The position numbers and the translations under genes are program-made. Positions 54,718-63,425 of a stretch of DNA of 64,000 bases are shown here, in pieces. The first letter of the stretch is position 1. Every line of letters begins with the position of its first letter. The DNA is taken from the NCBI RefSeq assembly GCF_003934285.1, contig NZ_RQWJ01000004.1:558001-622000 (forward strand). Direction: 5' to 3'. Under the pieces are notes generated by a model, which worked only from the letters and a program-made list of their open reading frames with translations, ran no database searches and was not told the origin of the DNA. Source of the DNA: Brevundimonas fluminis (GTDB lineage: Bacteria; Pseudomonadota; Alphaproteobacteria; Caulobacterales; Caulobacteraceae).

Positions 54718-54732
54718 TTGTGCACCGCACAA
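54718..54732. promoter_or_regulatory. Candidate PhaR-type operator
   Basis: TTGTGCACCGCACAA is a perfect 6-bp inverted repeat with a 3-base centre, six bases upstream of the phasin -35. It contains TGC-N3-GCA, and one strand fits TGCRNYGCASMA, the motif I recall for the polyhydroxyalkanoate regulator PhaR of Bradyrhizobium. The regulator itself is not in the window. Confidence 0.45.
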
Positions 54733-54764
54733 TCGCGCCCCCGGCGAAGTCGTTCAATTCTCCG

Positions 54765-54780
54765 TTGACGCGGCGTTAAC
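54765..54780. promoter_or_regulatory. CtrA-like box upstream of dac gene
   Basis: TTGACGCGGCGTTAAC fits TTAA-N7-TTAAC with one mismatch, about 87 bp upstream of the carboxypeptidase ATG at 54867. The phasin promoter lies on the other side. Confidence 0.4.
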
Positions 54781-54866
54781 GACCGCGAAACTGCCCCGGA
54801 TCATGTTAGGCCTCACGTGGCCGGGGGGCGTCCGGGCGACCGGAAGCAACTGATAGTGAGTTTGCG

Positions 54867-56195
54867 ATGGCTTTGATCCTGCGTCGGACGCTGGCGGTCT
54901 TTTCCATTCTGCTGACCCTCTCGCTGACGGCCGCGCCGGCCGCCACGCCGGTGGTCGCCCAGGAGAACCTGCGCTACGCCGCGATCGTGATCGACGCCGA
55001 GTCCGGCGAGGTGATGTTCGCCCGCCACGCGGACGCCCGTCGCTATCCCGCGTCCATCACCAAGGTGATGACGCTGTATCTGGTCTTCGAGGCGCTGGAG
55101 CAGGGCAAGATCAAGCTGGACGACGTGATCCGCGTCTCGCCCCACGCCGCCAGCCAGCCGCCGTCCAAACTGGGCCTCGCCGCGGGCCAGACCATCACGG
55201 TGCAGGACGCCATCCACGCCACCGCCATCCGCTCGGCCAACGACATGGCCGTAGCGCTTGCGGAGCATGTGGCCGGTTCGGAATCGCGCTTCACCGCCAT
55301 GATGACGCTGAAGGCCGAGGAGCTGGGCATGACCCAGACCCGCTACGCCAACGCCAACGGCCTGCCCGACAGCCGCCAGTTGACCAGCGCGCGCGACCTC
55401 GCCGTGCTGTGCCGGTCCCTTCTGCGCGACTTCCCCCAGCACTACCGCTATTTCGGCGTGAACAGCTGGTTCTACGGCGGCCGCGAGTACCGGAACACCA
55501 ACGGCCTGCTGTCGACGGGCCAGGGGTACGACGGGATCAAGACCGGCTTCACCAACGCCTCAGGCTATAATCTGGCCGCCTCGGCCGTGCGCGACGGCCG
55601 GCGGATCATCACCGTCGTGCTGGGCGGGCGCTCCACCGCCACGCGCAACGAGCACGTGGCCGAACTGATGAGCACGGGCTTCGAGGTCGCCGCGCGCCGC
55701 CGCGGCGGCGAACGCATCGAGGTGGCCCAGACGTTCTTCGAACAGCGCGGTTTCGGCATCGGCCCGGACACCGGCGAGAGCGGCGTGATGTATGCGTCGC
55801 TGCCCGGCGACGCCGCCGCCGGCAGCCGCGCCGAGCCGGAAGATTCCGACGTGCGCCTCGTCTCGGCGCCGGCGCCGCGGTCCGACCGAACCGGCGAGCT
55901 CAACCGCCAGCCGTCCGCGCCCGCGCCGTCGACCCGACGCACCGCCCCGCCCGTTCCCGCCGGCCTCTGGTCGGTTCAGGTCGGCGCCTTCCGCGACGAA
56001 TCCGTCGCCCGCGACTGGCTGGACGAAGTCGATCGCCGCTTCCGGGCCCACTTCAGGGGCGCCGATCGTCGGGTCATGAACGCCTCCGGCTGGTTCCGCT
56101 CGCGCTTCACCGGCATGACCGAGGAGGCGGCCCGCGCCGCCTGCGCCGCGCTGGACGCCCGCAACGTCACCTGCCAGGTGGTCCGCCCCGACTGA
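54867..56195 (+). CDS. D-alanyl-D-alanine carboxypeptidase with SPOR domain
   Basis: A periplasmic penicillin-binding enzyme that removes the terminal D-Ala of peptidoglycan stem peptides. The 442-residue protein has a signal peptide (about 32 residues), then the S11 active-site motifs: SITK at 63-66, SAN at 123-125 and KTG at 225-227. A Pro-rich linker leads to a C-terminal SPOR domain (about 365-440, starting LWSVQVGAFRDES), which binds glycan stripped of stem peptides at division sites. The SPOR domain suggests targeting to the septum. A CtrA-like box upstream would fit cell-cycle control. Confidence 0.93.
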   Translation: MALILRRTLAVFSILLTLSLTAAPAATPVVAQENLRYAAIVIDAESGEVMFARHADARRYPASITKVMTLYLVFEALEQGKIKLDDVIRVSPHAASQPPSKLGLAAGQTITVQDAIHATAIRSANDMAVALAEHVAGSESRFTAMMTLKAEELGMTQTRYANANGLPDSRQLTSARDLAVLCRSLLRDFPQHYRYFGVNSWFYGGREYRNTNGLLSTGQGYDGIKTGFTNASGYNLAASAVRDGRRIITVVLGGRSTATRNEHVAELMSTGFEVAARRRGGERIEVAQTFFEQRGFGIGPDTGESGVMYASLPGDAAAGSRAEPEDSDVRLVSAPAPRSDRTGELNRQPSAPAPSTRRTAPPVPAGLWSVQVGAFRDESVARDWLDEVDRRFRAHFRGADRRVMNASGWFRSRFTGMTEEAARAACAALDARNVTCQVVRPD

Positions 56196-56274
56196 TTTCC
56201 GGTCAAGCTTGACGCTCCGGACGGGCGCGGTGAAGGTCGCCGCCCTGCCCCTTTCCCAGTCCGAGAGTGATCCG

Positions 56275-58233
56275 ATGTCGCGCGTCCGCCCCCATGCCCG
56301 CATGGCCGCCGCCTGCGCCGCCGCCCTTCTGACCGCCTGCGTCGCCGGGCCGGTCTGGGCCCAGGCGGGCATACAGAGCCTGCCGCGCGACCTTCCCGCC
56401 ATTCCGGCCCCGACCGCCGACGCTTTCCCGGGCGTGATCCGGCACGAGGTCGACGCCACGGATCTGGACCGCAAGATCGTCTGGGTGAAGCAGACCATCC
56501 CCGTGCCCGCGTCCGGACCGATGACGCTGCTGTACCCCAAATTCCTGCCCGGCAACCACGCCCCGACAGGCCCCATCCAGTTGATCGGTGGCCTGACCGT
56601 CACCGGAAACGGGCAGCGCATCGAGTGGCTTCGCGACACGCTCGACCCCTATGCCTTCCACGTCGACGTCCCGGCCGGCGTCCGCGAAATGGAGGTCGAG
56701 TTCCAGTGGCTGACCCAGCCCGACAACGCGACCTGGCGCGTGGTCATGACGCCCGACGTGTCGAACCTGCAGTTCGAGAAGGCCATCCTGTATCCCGCCG
56801 GCTATCGGCACTCCGGCATCATGGTCCAGACCACCGTGAAGCTGCCCGAGGGCTGGAACTATGGCGTCGCGCTGGACACCCGGTCGTTCGAGGACGGCGT
56901 CGCTGTGTTCGAACCGATCGACCTGGAGATGCTGGCAGACAGTCCGATGTTCGCCGGGCGCCATCACCGCGTCGAGGATCTGGATCCGGGCGGCCGCTCG
57001 CCCGTGCGCCTGCACATCGTCGGGGACACGGCGGAGGCGATCGCCATCACCGACGACCAGCTGGCGGGCTTCCGCAACATGGTGAGGCAGGCCGACCTCC
57101 TGTTCGGATCGCGCCACTTCGACAGGTACGACTTCCTGCTGGCGAACTCGAACCAGCTGGGCGGCATCGGGCTGGAGCATCACCGGTCCAGCGAGAACGC
57201 GGTGCCCGCCGACTTCTTCCGGAACTGGCAGGCCTATCACGGCGCCCGCACCCTGCTGCCGCACGAGTACGTGCACAGCTGGAACGGCAAGTTCCGCCGC
57301 CCGGCTGACCAGATGACGCCGAACCTGAACACGCCGGTCCAGAACACCCTGTTGTGGGTCTATGAAGGCCAGACGGAATACTGGGGCGAGGTCCTGGCCA
57401 CCCGAGCCGGGCTGGTCACGCCGGAGGAGACGATCGTCAACATCGCCGGCATCGCCGGCTTCTACGACGCCCAGGCCGGCCGCGGCTGGCGGCCGCTTCA
57501 GGACACGACCAACCACAACCTGCTGGGCTACCGCACGACGAACCCGTGGGGGTCGTGGATGCGCGGGACGGGCGACTACTACCGCGAATCCTTGCTGATC
57601 TGGCTGGACGTGGACACGAAGATTCGCGAGCTGACGGGCGACCGCCGCTCCCTGGACGACTTCGCCAAGGGCTTCTTCGGCATCCAGGACGGGGTTTGGG
57701 AGGCGACGCCCTATACGTTCAACGGCCTGGTCGAGGCGCTGAACGAGGTGGCGCCCTACGACTGGACCGGCTTTTTGCGCCAGCGGCTGGACGCCGCAGG
57801 ACCGGAGGCGGAAGCCCCGCTGGGCGGACTGGAGCGCGCCGGATGGCGGCTGGTCTGGACGGACGCGCCCACGGAGGTGGAGCAGTACGTCAACGGCTCG
57901 GGCGGCGGCGACTTCCAGTATTCGCTGGGCTTCAATCTGTCGGGCGCGCGGGTCACCGGCGTGCAGTGGGGCGGCCCGGCGTGGGAAGCGGGCATCGGCG
58001 CGGGCTGGAGCCTGGTCAGCGTCAACGGCCAGCCCGGCAACGCCGCCAACCTCGCCGCCGCGATCACGGCGTCGAAGGGGAACCGCCAGCCGATCAGCGT
58101 GGTCGTCCGCAACGGTCAGCGGGAGCGCACCGTGCAGTTCGACTACCACGACGGTCTGCGCTACCCCCGTCTGGAACGCATCCCCGGCACGCGCGATCGC
58201 CTGACGGAGATCCTGACGCCCCGAGCGGACTGA
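56275..58233 (+). CDS. M61 family aminopeptidase with PDZ domain
   Basis: A 652-residue exported metallopeptidase of the glycyl aminopeptidase family. The zinc motif LLPHEYVHSWNGK is near residue 330 (HEYVH, with a further Glu in YEGQTEYWGE). The N-terminal beta domain and a C-terminal PDZ-like region (about 560-620, NAANLAAAITASKGNRQPIS) complete the family layout. The N-terminus reads LLTACVAG then VWAQA, so it could be a lipoprotein (C at the lipobox) or a normally cleaved periplasmic protein. The start MSRVRPHA is preferred because the longer form hides the signal. Confidence 0.9.
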   Translation: MSRVRPHARMAAACAAALLTACVAGPVWAQAGIQSLPRDLPAIPAPTADAFPGVIRHEVDATDLDRKIVWVKQTIPVPASGPMTLLYPKFLPGNHAPTGPIQLIGGLTVTGNGQRIEWLRDTLDPYAFHVDVPAGVREMEVEFQWLTQPDNATWRVVMTPDVSNLQFEKAILYPAGYRHSGIMVQTTVKLPEGWNYGVALDTRSFEDGVAVFEPIDLEMLADSPMFAGRHHRVEDLDPGGRSPVRLHIVGDTAEAIAITDDQLAGFRNMVRQADLLFGSRHFDRYDFLLANSNQLGGIGLEHHRSSENAVPADFFRNWQAYHGARTLLPHEYVHSWNGKFRRPADQMTPNLNTPVQNTLLWVYEGQTEYWGEVLATRAGLVTPEETIVNIAGIAGFYDAQAGRGWRPLQDTTNHNLLGYRTTNPWGSWMRGTGDYYRESLLIWLDVDTKIRELTGDRRSLDDFAKGFFGIQDGVWEATPYTFNGLVEALNEVAPYDWTGFLRQRLDAAGPEAEAPLGGLERAGWRLVWTDAPTEVEQYVNGSGGGDFQYSLGFNLSGARVTGVQWGGPAWEAGIGAGWSLVSVNGQPGNAANLAAAITASKGNRQPISVVVRNGQRERTVQFDYHDGLRYPRLERIPGTRDRLTEILTPRAD

Positions 58234-58240
58234 CGCGGGC

Positions 58241-58621
58241 CTATTTGGGCCAACACTGCCGGGGCATGGGAGTCGATTCCAGCTCGGCGTAGCGGGTCGA
58301 ACAGGTCGTTTCGACGACGTCGGGATCCAGCGCCTCCAGCTCCGCGCGCAGGGCGATCAGGTCGTCGATCAGCTTCCGGTCGTCCGGCAGGCCTTCGGGG
58401 GTCTTGTCCAGACACCGGCTCATGTCGAACAGGACGACGGCCATCGCCCTGCACTGCAGCGGCAGGCCGTCCAGCACCTGGATCGCCTTTGCCGAGGTCA
58501 TCGGCGGCTCGGGCAGGGGCGCCCGTTTCGGAACCTCGACGGCCGCCGGATCGGGCGTCTCCACGCCCTGGTCGCAGGCTGCGACGGACAGCAGCGCGGC
58601 GGCGAGAATGGTCCGGATCAT
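58241..58621 (-). CDS. Small putative lipoprotein, function unknown
   Basis: A 126-residue protein with a lipoprotein signal peptide (LLSVAACDQ) and a helical, Cys-containing mature part (four further Cys). The ATG is preceded by GGAGGG. Nothing in it suggests a function. It lies beyond the rplL terminator and is convergent with the M61 gene. Confidence 0.7.
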   Translation of the reverse strand: MIRTILAAALLSVAACDQGVETPDPAAVEVPKRAPLPEPPMTSAKAIQVLDGLPLQCRAMAVVLFDMSRCLDKTPEGLPDDRKLIDDLIALRAELEALDPDVVETTCSTRYAELESTPMPRQCWPK

Positions 58622-58674
58622 GGAAGGCCCTCCCGCGCCAACGCTACGCAGCGCGCAGGCAACGCGCAAACGAA

Positions 58675-58702
58675 ACGGGCCGGGGATCGCTCCCCGGCCC
58701 GT
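58675..58702. terminator. Hairpin downstream of rplL
   Basis: ACGGGCCGGGGA and TCCCCGGCCCGT form a perfect 12-bp stem around a TCGC loop, 25 bp after the rplL stop on the minus strand, followed there by TTTCGTTTGCG. It looks like the terminator of the rplJ-rplL transcript, so rpoB is not read through from here. Confidence 0.8.
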
Positions 58703-58727
58703 CCGTGTCTTCGCGAGAAGTCGGATC

Positions 58728-59117
58728 TTACTTGATCTGGACCTTGGCGCCGGCCTCGGTCAGCTTCTTGGCGATTTCGTCGGCCTGCTGCTTCGAGACG
58801 TTTTCGACGACGTTCTGCGGAGCGCCTTCGACCAGGTCCTTGGCTTCCTTCAGACCCAGGTCCGAACGGACGCCGCGGACTTCCTTGATCACGTTGATCT
58901 TCTTGTCGCCGCCGTCGACCAGGACGACGGTGAACTCGGTCTGCTCTTCGCCGGCCGGAGCGGCTTCGCCGCCCGAGGCGCCGCCCGTGGGCATGGCCAT
59001 GGCCACCGGAGCGGCGGCGGAGACGCCCCACTTTTCTTCCAGCAGCTTGGACAGCTCGGCGGCTTCCAGGACGGTCAGGGACGACAGGTTTTCGACGATT
59101 TTGGCGAGATCGGCCAT
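58728..59117 (-). CDS. rplL: 50S ribosomal protein L7/L12
   Basis: The 129-residue stalk protein that recruits translation factors. An N-terminal dimerisation helix pair (residues 1-33) is joined by an Ala/Gly-rich hinge to the C-terminal factor-binding domain ([20 protein letters not shown] and [13 protein letters not shown]). It follows rplJ by 57 bp. Intrinsic-looking termination follows it and no rpoB is adjacent. Confidence 0.97.
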   Translation of the reverse strand: MADLAKIVENLSSLTVLEAAELSKLLEEKWGVSAAAPVAMAMPTGGASGGEAAPAGEEQTEFTVVLVDGGDKKINVIKEVRGVRSDLGLKEAKDLVEGAPQNVVENVSKQQADEIAKKLTEAGAKVQIK

Positions 59118-59174
59118 TTTTTCAGTTCCTTCGGAGGATGTTGGTTTGAGGAGATGCGGAGATGGAGGGGCGGC

Positions 59175-59690
59175 TTACGCCGCGTCCTTGGTGGCGTAGG
59201 CGTTGAACACCCGGGCCAGCTGGCCGGCCGGGGCCTGGACGACGCCGGCGATCCTGGTCGCGGGGGCGTTCAGCAGACCCAGCAGCGAGGCGCGGATCTG
59301 GTCCAGCGACGGCAGCTTGGACAGGGTTTCGACACCCTTGGCGTCCAGCACCTTGTCGCCCATGAACCCGCCCTGGACCACGAACTTGTCGTTGCCCTTG
59401 GCGAACTCGGCGGTCACCTTGGCGGCCGTCACCGCGTCGTTGGCGTAGGCGATGCCCACCGGGCCCTTGAACAGGCCGTGGTAATCGCTGCCCTCTTCGG
59501 CTTCGAGCGCCTTCAGCGCCAGGCGGTTCTTGACCACCTTGAACGCGCCGCCGGCGGTACGCAGCCGGCCACGCAGGTCTTCCATTTCCGCAACGGTCAG
59601 ACCCAGGTTGTGGGTCACGACCACGGCGCCGGCGTCGGCGAAGACGCCCTTCAGCGTCTCGATCGACTCGGCCTTTTGTGCGCGGTCCAT
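59175..59690 (-). CDS. rplJ: 50S ribosomal protein L10
   Basis: The 171-residue base of the ribosomal stalk, holding L7/L12 dimers on its C-terminal helix. The N-terminus MDRAQKAESIETLKGVF, VVTHNLGLTVAEMEDLRGRL near 25 and FKVVKNRLALKAL near 52 are typical. A structured leader (59691-59962) precedes it, as expected for L10 autoregulation. Confidence 0.97.
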   Translation of the reverse strand: MDRAQKAESIETLKGVFADAGAVVVTHNLGLTVAEMEDLRGRLRTAGGAFKVVKNRLALKALEAEEGSDYHGLFKGPVGIAYANDAVTAAKVTAEFAKGNDKFVVQGGFMGDKVLDAKGVETLSKLPSLDQIRASLLGLLNAPATRIAGVVQAPAGQLARVFNAYATKDAA

Positions 59691-59985
59691 TGCGGTCTCC
59701 AGTCTTAAGGTTCGAGGCCGGGCTTATTCCCGGCGCCGATTGGCCAAAGCGCCGCGCGTCGCCGCGAGACGTTCAAGCCGGTAGCGATGTCCGAAGGAAG
59801 CTCACGCCCTCTCCGCACGAAGGCGAAGGGGATCGTCTGCGACCCATCTCCCCACGGCGCCGGGGGGCTCCCCGACATTTACGGCGTGGGTGGCCCCCAC
59901 GCCCCGAAGTTCTCGGACAGGACCGTCACGGGCGGACCCGTCACGGCAAGGCGCGCTGCATACACAGGCGTGCCTGGAAACTCAA
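59691..59985 (-). promoter_or_regulatory. rplJ promoter and structured leader
   Basis: This gap of about 300 bp holds no gene. A candidate promoter, TTGAGT (59980-59985) and TATGCA (59957-59962) on the minus strand with 17-bp spacing, would give a leader of about 260 nt. The leader can form several hairpins: GCCGGG/CCCGGC at 59717-59734, and GGCGTGGG/CCCACGCC near 59884-59903. In other bacteria the L10 leader binds L10-L12 to repress its own mRNA; here this is inferred from position only. Confidence 0.5.
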
Positions 59986-59995
59986 GGGCGCGGCG

Positions 59996-60499
59996 TCATT
60001 TACCGGAGGGCACGATGACGGAAAGGTCCGGGCAGTCGAAGGCGGCGCAGTATTTGGTTTCCATGTCCGCCGCCATGGCGTCGGCGGCGGCGTACAATTC
60101 GTCGTTCATGTCGATCTGCAGCGCGACTTCCTTTCGCGCGAGAGACCGCCCGATAGGGGAACTGTAGAACTCAATGCCCGCATTGAGCTCCTCGTCGGTC
60201 ATGCTGGCCACGTAGCGAGGAACGATCAGGTCGATCAGCGTGTCCATGAAGCCGTCGAAGAAGACCGGCACGTTGTTCCGGTACCAGGCCCGCTGTTCCG
60301 TCGTCATGCTCATGTCGCCGGCCAACTGCTCTTCGATGATCGCTTCGATCATCGGACGAAGGTCGTCGCCGAACGACAGGCGAACGTATCGCTCGGCCAG
60401 CTCCGTCCGTCGCAGCAGCTCCCTGTCCTGCGCCGAGGCCGGCTCTGCGGAGGCGATGAGAGCCGTCAACGTGGCGGCCAGAATCAAGATGATGCGCAT
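59996..60499 (-). CDS. DUF2059 family exported protein
   Basis: A 167-residue secreted protein with a signal peptide (MRIILILAATLTALIASAEP then ASAQD). The mature part is helical and matches the DUF2059 pattern (DGFMDTLIDLIVPRYVASMT and ELNAGIEFYSSPIGRSLARK). Function unknown. It is on the same strand as rplA and rplJ and stands between them, which is not the usual ribosomal order. Confidence 0.85.
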   Translation of the reverse strand: MRIILILAATLTALIASAEPASAQDRELLRRTELAERYVRLSFGDDLRPMIEAIIEEQLAGDMSMTTEQRAWYRNNVPVFFDGFMDTLIDLIVPRYVASMTDEELNAGIEFYSSPIGRSLARKEVALQIDMNDELYAAADAMAADMETKYCAAFDCPDLSVIVPSGK

Positions 60500-60573
60500 G
60501 GAACGACCCTCCGGGGAACATTGTGTCGCCCCTCGCGGAGCTGGACAAGCAGGGTTCGGCCACGCCCCAAACG

Positions 60574-60602
60574 AAAACGGCGGCCCCTCATGGAGCCGCC
60601 GC
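60574..60602 (-). terminator. Intrinsic terminator downstream of rplA
   Basis: On the minus strand CGGCGGC and GCCGCCG form a 7-bp stem with a 10-base loop, followed by TTTTCG. It lies 27 bp beyond the rplA stop, so rplK-rplA appear to end here, before the DUF2059 gene. Confidence 0.75.
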
Positions 60603-60628
60603 TTCCCCGGTCACGATCCGAAGACCGA

Positions 60629-61318
60629 TCAGGCGCCCAGCGAGGCCGGGTCCACCTTGAAGCCCGGGCCCATGGTGGACGACAGGCTGATCTTCTTCAC
60701 GTAGGTGCCCTTGGCGCCCGACGGCTTGGCCTTGACCAGGGCGTCGACGATCGCCTTGACGTTGGCTTCCAGGGCGGCCTGGTCGAACGAGGCCTTGCCG
60801 ATGCCGGCGTGGACGATGCCAGCCTTCTCGACGCGGAACTCCACGGCGCCGCCCTTGGCGTCCTTGACGGCTTGGCCGACGTTGGGGGTCACGGTGCCGA
60901 CCTTGGGGTTCGGCATCAGGCCGCGGGGGCCCAGCACCTTGCCCAGACGGCCCACCAGACCCATCAGGTCCGGCGTCGCGATGACCCGGTCGAAGTCCAT
61001 GAAGCCGCCGTTGATCTTCTCGAACAGATCTTCGGCCCCCACGATGTCGGCGCCGGCCGCGGTGGCCTCGGCGGCCTTGGCGTCCTTGGCGAAGACGGCG
61101 ACGCGGACGTCGCGGCCCGTGCCCGACGGCAGGTTGACCACGCCGCGGACCTGCTGGTCGGCGTGACGCGGGTCGACGCCCAGGTTGACGGCGATCTCGA
61201 TCGACTCGTCGAACTTGGCCTTGGCGTTGTCCTTCACCGCCTTGATGGCGTCGGCGTAGGCCATCGGCGTCTCACGATCGCCGGTCCAGGCCTGGATGCG
61301 CTTGGCTTGCTTGGCCAT
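60629..61318 (-). CDS. rplA: 50S ribosomal protein L1
   Basis: The 229-residue L1 stalk protein of the large subunit. [19 protein letters not shown] near residue 60, the signature [20 protein letters not shown] near residue 121 and the C-terminal MGPGFKVD are diagnostic. It follows rplK by 4 bp, the standard pairing. Confidence 0.97.
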   Translation of the reverse strand: MAKQAKRIQAWTGDRETPMAYADAIKAVKDNAKAKFDESIEIAVNLGVDPRHADQQVRGVVNLPSGTGRDVRVAVFAKDAKAAEATAAGADIVGAEDLFEKINGGFMDFDRVIATPDLMGLVGRLGKVLGPRGLMPNPKVGTVTPNVGQAVKDAKGGAVEFRVEKAGIVHAGIGKASFDQAALEANVKAIVDALVKAKPSGAKGTYVKKISLSSTMGPGFKVDPASLGA

Positions 61319-61322
61319 GTGA

Positions 61323-61754
61323 TCAGCCCTCCACCACGTTCAGGCCCATCGCGCGGGCCGAGCCTTCGATGATCTTGGTCGCCTGATCGAGATCGTTGGC
61401 GTTCAGATCCTTCATCTTCTTCTCGGCGATCTCGCGCAGCTGGCTGCGCTTGATCTTGCCGGCGGTCTCGCGGCCGGTCTTGGCCGAGCCCGACTTCAGC
61501 CCCGTGGCCTGCTTCAGGTACCAGGTCGCCGGCGGCGTCTTGGTGATGAAGGTGAAGCTCTTGTCCTGGTAGACGGTGATCACGGTCGGCAGGGGGGTGC
61601 CCTTGCCTTCCTTTTCGGTCCGCGCGTTGAACTCCTTGCAGAAGCCCATGATGTTGACGCCGCGCTGACCCAGGGCCGGGCCGATCGGCGGCGACGGGGT
61701 CGCGGAGCCGGCGGGCACCTGCAGCTTGATGTAGCCGAGAATCTTCTTGGCCAT
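61323..61754 (-). CDS. rplK: 50S ribosomal protein L11
   Basis: The 143-residue L11, part of the GTPase-associated centre. [20 protein letters not shown] opens it and [20 protein letters not shown] is the signature. The C-terminal domain, which binds 23S rRNA, is complete. The chosen ATG starts MAKKIL; an upstream in-frame ATG at 61811 would add unconserved sequence. In most bacteria it follows nusG directly, but here another gene intervenes. Confidence 0.97.
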   Translation of the reverse strand: MAKKILGYIKLQVPAGSATPSPPIGPALGQRGVNIMGFCKEFNARTEKEGKGTPLPTVITVYQDKSFTFITKTPPATWYLKQATGLKSGSAKTGRETAGKIKRSQLREIAEKKMKDLNANDLDQATKIIEGSARAMGLNVVEG

Positions 61755-61904
61755 TGGTCTCTCCTGTGAAGCCCCGAACTCAATCGGAACGGATGAGCCG
61801 TGGTGCGGCATGGCTGCCTTCCACGGATTTGCGCGCCGCGGGACGGGTCCCGTGACGCGAAGGCGGGCGTATAGAGGAAGGCGTCGGGGAAGGCAAACAC
61901 GCGG

Positions 61905-62795
61905 TCAGCGCAGTCGCGTCACCAGCCGATCGGCCTGATCGCGGGCGCTGATGCGTTCGTCCTCGCCCGAATACAGCCCGTCCAGATAGGCCAGATCCCA
62001 GGTCGTGAGACCCGACACGCCGGAGGGATCCTCGAGGACGTTCAGGACGGTGTCGAAACGGTCCCATTCACCCTGGTCGTCGATCTGGGCGAGGCCGATC
62101 ATGGTCAGGTAGTCGGCCAGCTGCGCGTAGGTCAGTGAGGGGAGCGCGTCGACGTCGACGATGATGATCAGCCGCATGAGCCGGTCGCTGATCAGGTCGC
62201 AACCCCGGAAGTCCAGACCGTGCCGGCGCGATGTGCATTCGGGAGGCGGCGCCCACGGGCCGCGGCCCGGCAGCCTGACCGCGACCTCCCCCGTCGTGAC
62301 GACGATGGGCAGGCTGACATGCCACCAGCGCACCGCCGCATCCGAGGTCCGGAAGCGCTCCAGAGCCCCGGAGCCTGCGTTGGACCGGGTGTAGCCGAAA
62401 CGGAAGAATTGCTGCCGGTGCCGGCTGACCATGGACTCAGCCATTCCCCGGCCGTCGGTCGTCCCGGCGACGACCAGGTTGGGATCGCAACCCGGTTCGC
62501 CCAGGTCCACGCCCAGATCGCGCGCCACGTCGGACATGCGGTCGATGATGAGATGGGCCGCCTCGGCCTCGAAGTTGACCACGCCGATGCAGACGACGCC
62601 GTCCCACCGGGCCAGACCCCGCGTGCGCGCCGGAGCGGAGACCTCTTCGACGAAGGACCGCGCGACGGACTCCAGCGGGCGCCCCTCGACGACGACGTCG
62701 TCAACACGGGTGGGCGTTTCGGCGTCCTGGGCGAGCGTGGGCGAGGCGAGGACCGCCGTCAGTCCGACCGCCGCTGCGCCGATCCACCTCCGCAT
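61905..62795 (-). CDS. Exported protein of unknown function between rplK and nusG
   Basis: A 296-residue secreted protein with a signal peptide (residues 1-22, ending TLAQ). The next segment (VDDVVVEGRPLESVARSFVE) leads to a conserved-looking core (RWDGVVCIGVVNFEAEAAHLI, four Cys in the whole protein, and TTWDLAYLDGLYSG near the end). It resembles other uncharacterised periplasmic proteins of Caulobacterales and Sphingomonadales, but I cannot name a family. It is the same strand as the ribosomal genes, 150 bp upstream of rplK. Confidence 0.7.
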   Translation of the reverse strand: MRRWIGAAAVGLTAVLASPTLAQDAETPTRVDDVVVEGRPLESVARSFVEEVSAPARTRGLARWDGVVCIGVVNFEAEAAHLIIDRMSDVARDLGVDLGEPGCDPNLVVAGTTDGRGMAESMVSRHRQQFFRFGYTRSNAGSGALERFRTSDAAVRWWHVSLPIVVTTGEVAVRLPGRGPWAPPPECTSRRHGLDFRGCDLISDRLMRLIIIVDVDALPSLTYAQLADYLTMIGLAQIDDQGEWDRFDTVLNVLEDPSGVSGLTTWDLAYLDGLYSGEDERISARDQADRLVTRLR

Positions 62796-62835
62796 GAAGG
62801 CATGCCTAGCACGGTTCTACCGGAAGGCGAGCCCC

Positions 62836-63411
62836 CTAGCCGGAGACCTTCTCCACCTGGCCGTACTCCAGATCGACCGGGGTCGGACGACCGAAGATGG
62901 ACACCGCCACGCGCAGACGGGCGTTGTCCTCGTCGACGCTCTCGACCTGGCCGTCGAAGCTGGCGAACGGACCGTCGACGACCTTGACCGTCTCGCCGAT
63001 GTCGAAGCGGATGGTGGGCTTAGGACGCTCCACGCCCTCTTCCACCTGACCGATGATGTTCTTCACTTCGCGCTCGGACACCGGCAGGGGCTTGGTGCCG
63101 CCCGCGGCGCCCAGAAAGCCGGTCACCTTCGGCGTGTTCTTGACCAGGTGATAGGCGTCGTCCGTCATCTCCATCTTCACCAGCACGTAGCCGGGGAAGA
63201 ATTTCCGCTCGGAATTCACCTTGCGGCCGCGGCGGACCTCCACGACGTCCTCGGTCGGGACCAGGATTTCGGAGAAGTTCTCGGCGAGACCCTGGCGCGC
63301 GGCCTGCTCGCGCAGCTGCTCGGCGACCTTCTTCTCGAAGTTCGAATAGGCGTGGACGATGTACCACTTGTGCCGCGGATTGGCGGCGGCTTCGGGCGCG
63401 GCGTCGGTCAT
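62836..63411 (-). CDS. nusG: Transcription termination/antitermination protein NusG
   Basis: The 191-residue elongation factor that binds RNA polymerase, Rho and S10. The NGN domain (HKWYIVHAYSNFEKKVAEQL, then FFPGYVLVKMEM) is followed by a KOW domain (FASFDGQVESVDEDNARLRV). The ATG chosen gives MTDAAPEA; a longer reading overlaps secE. It is 14 bp from secE upstream. Confidence 0.96.
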   Translation of the reverse strand: MTDAAPEAAANPRHKWYIVHAYSNFEKKVAEQLREQAARQGLAENFSEILVPTEDVVEVRRGRKVNSERKFFPGYVLVKMEMTDDAYHLVKNTPKVTGFLGAAGGTKPLPVSEREVKNIIGQVEEGVERPKPTIRFDIGETVKVVDGPFASFDGQVESVDEDNARLRVAVSIFGRPTPVDLEYGQVEKVSG

Positions 63412-63425
63412 GGCGGCGTTTCTTC

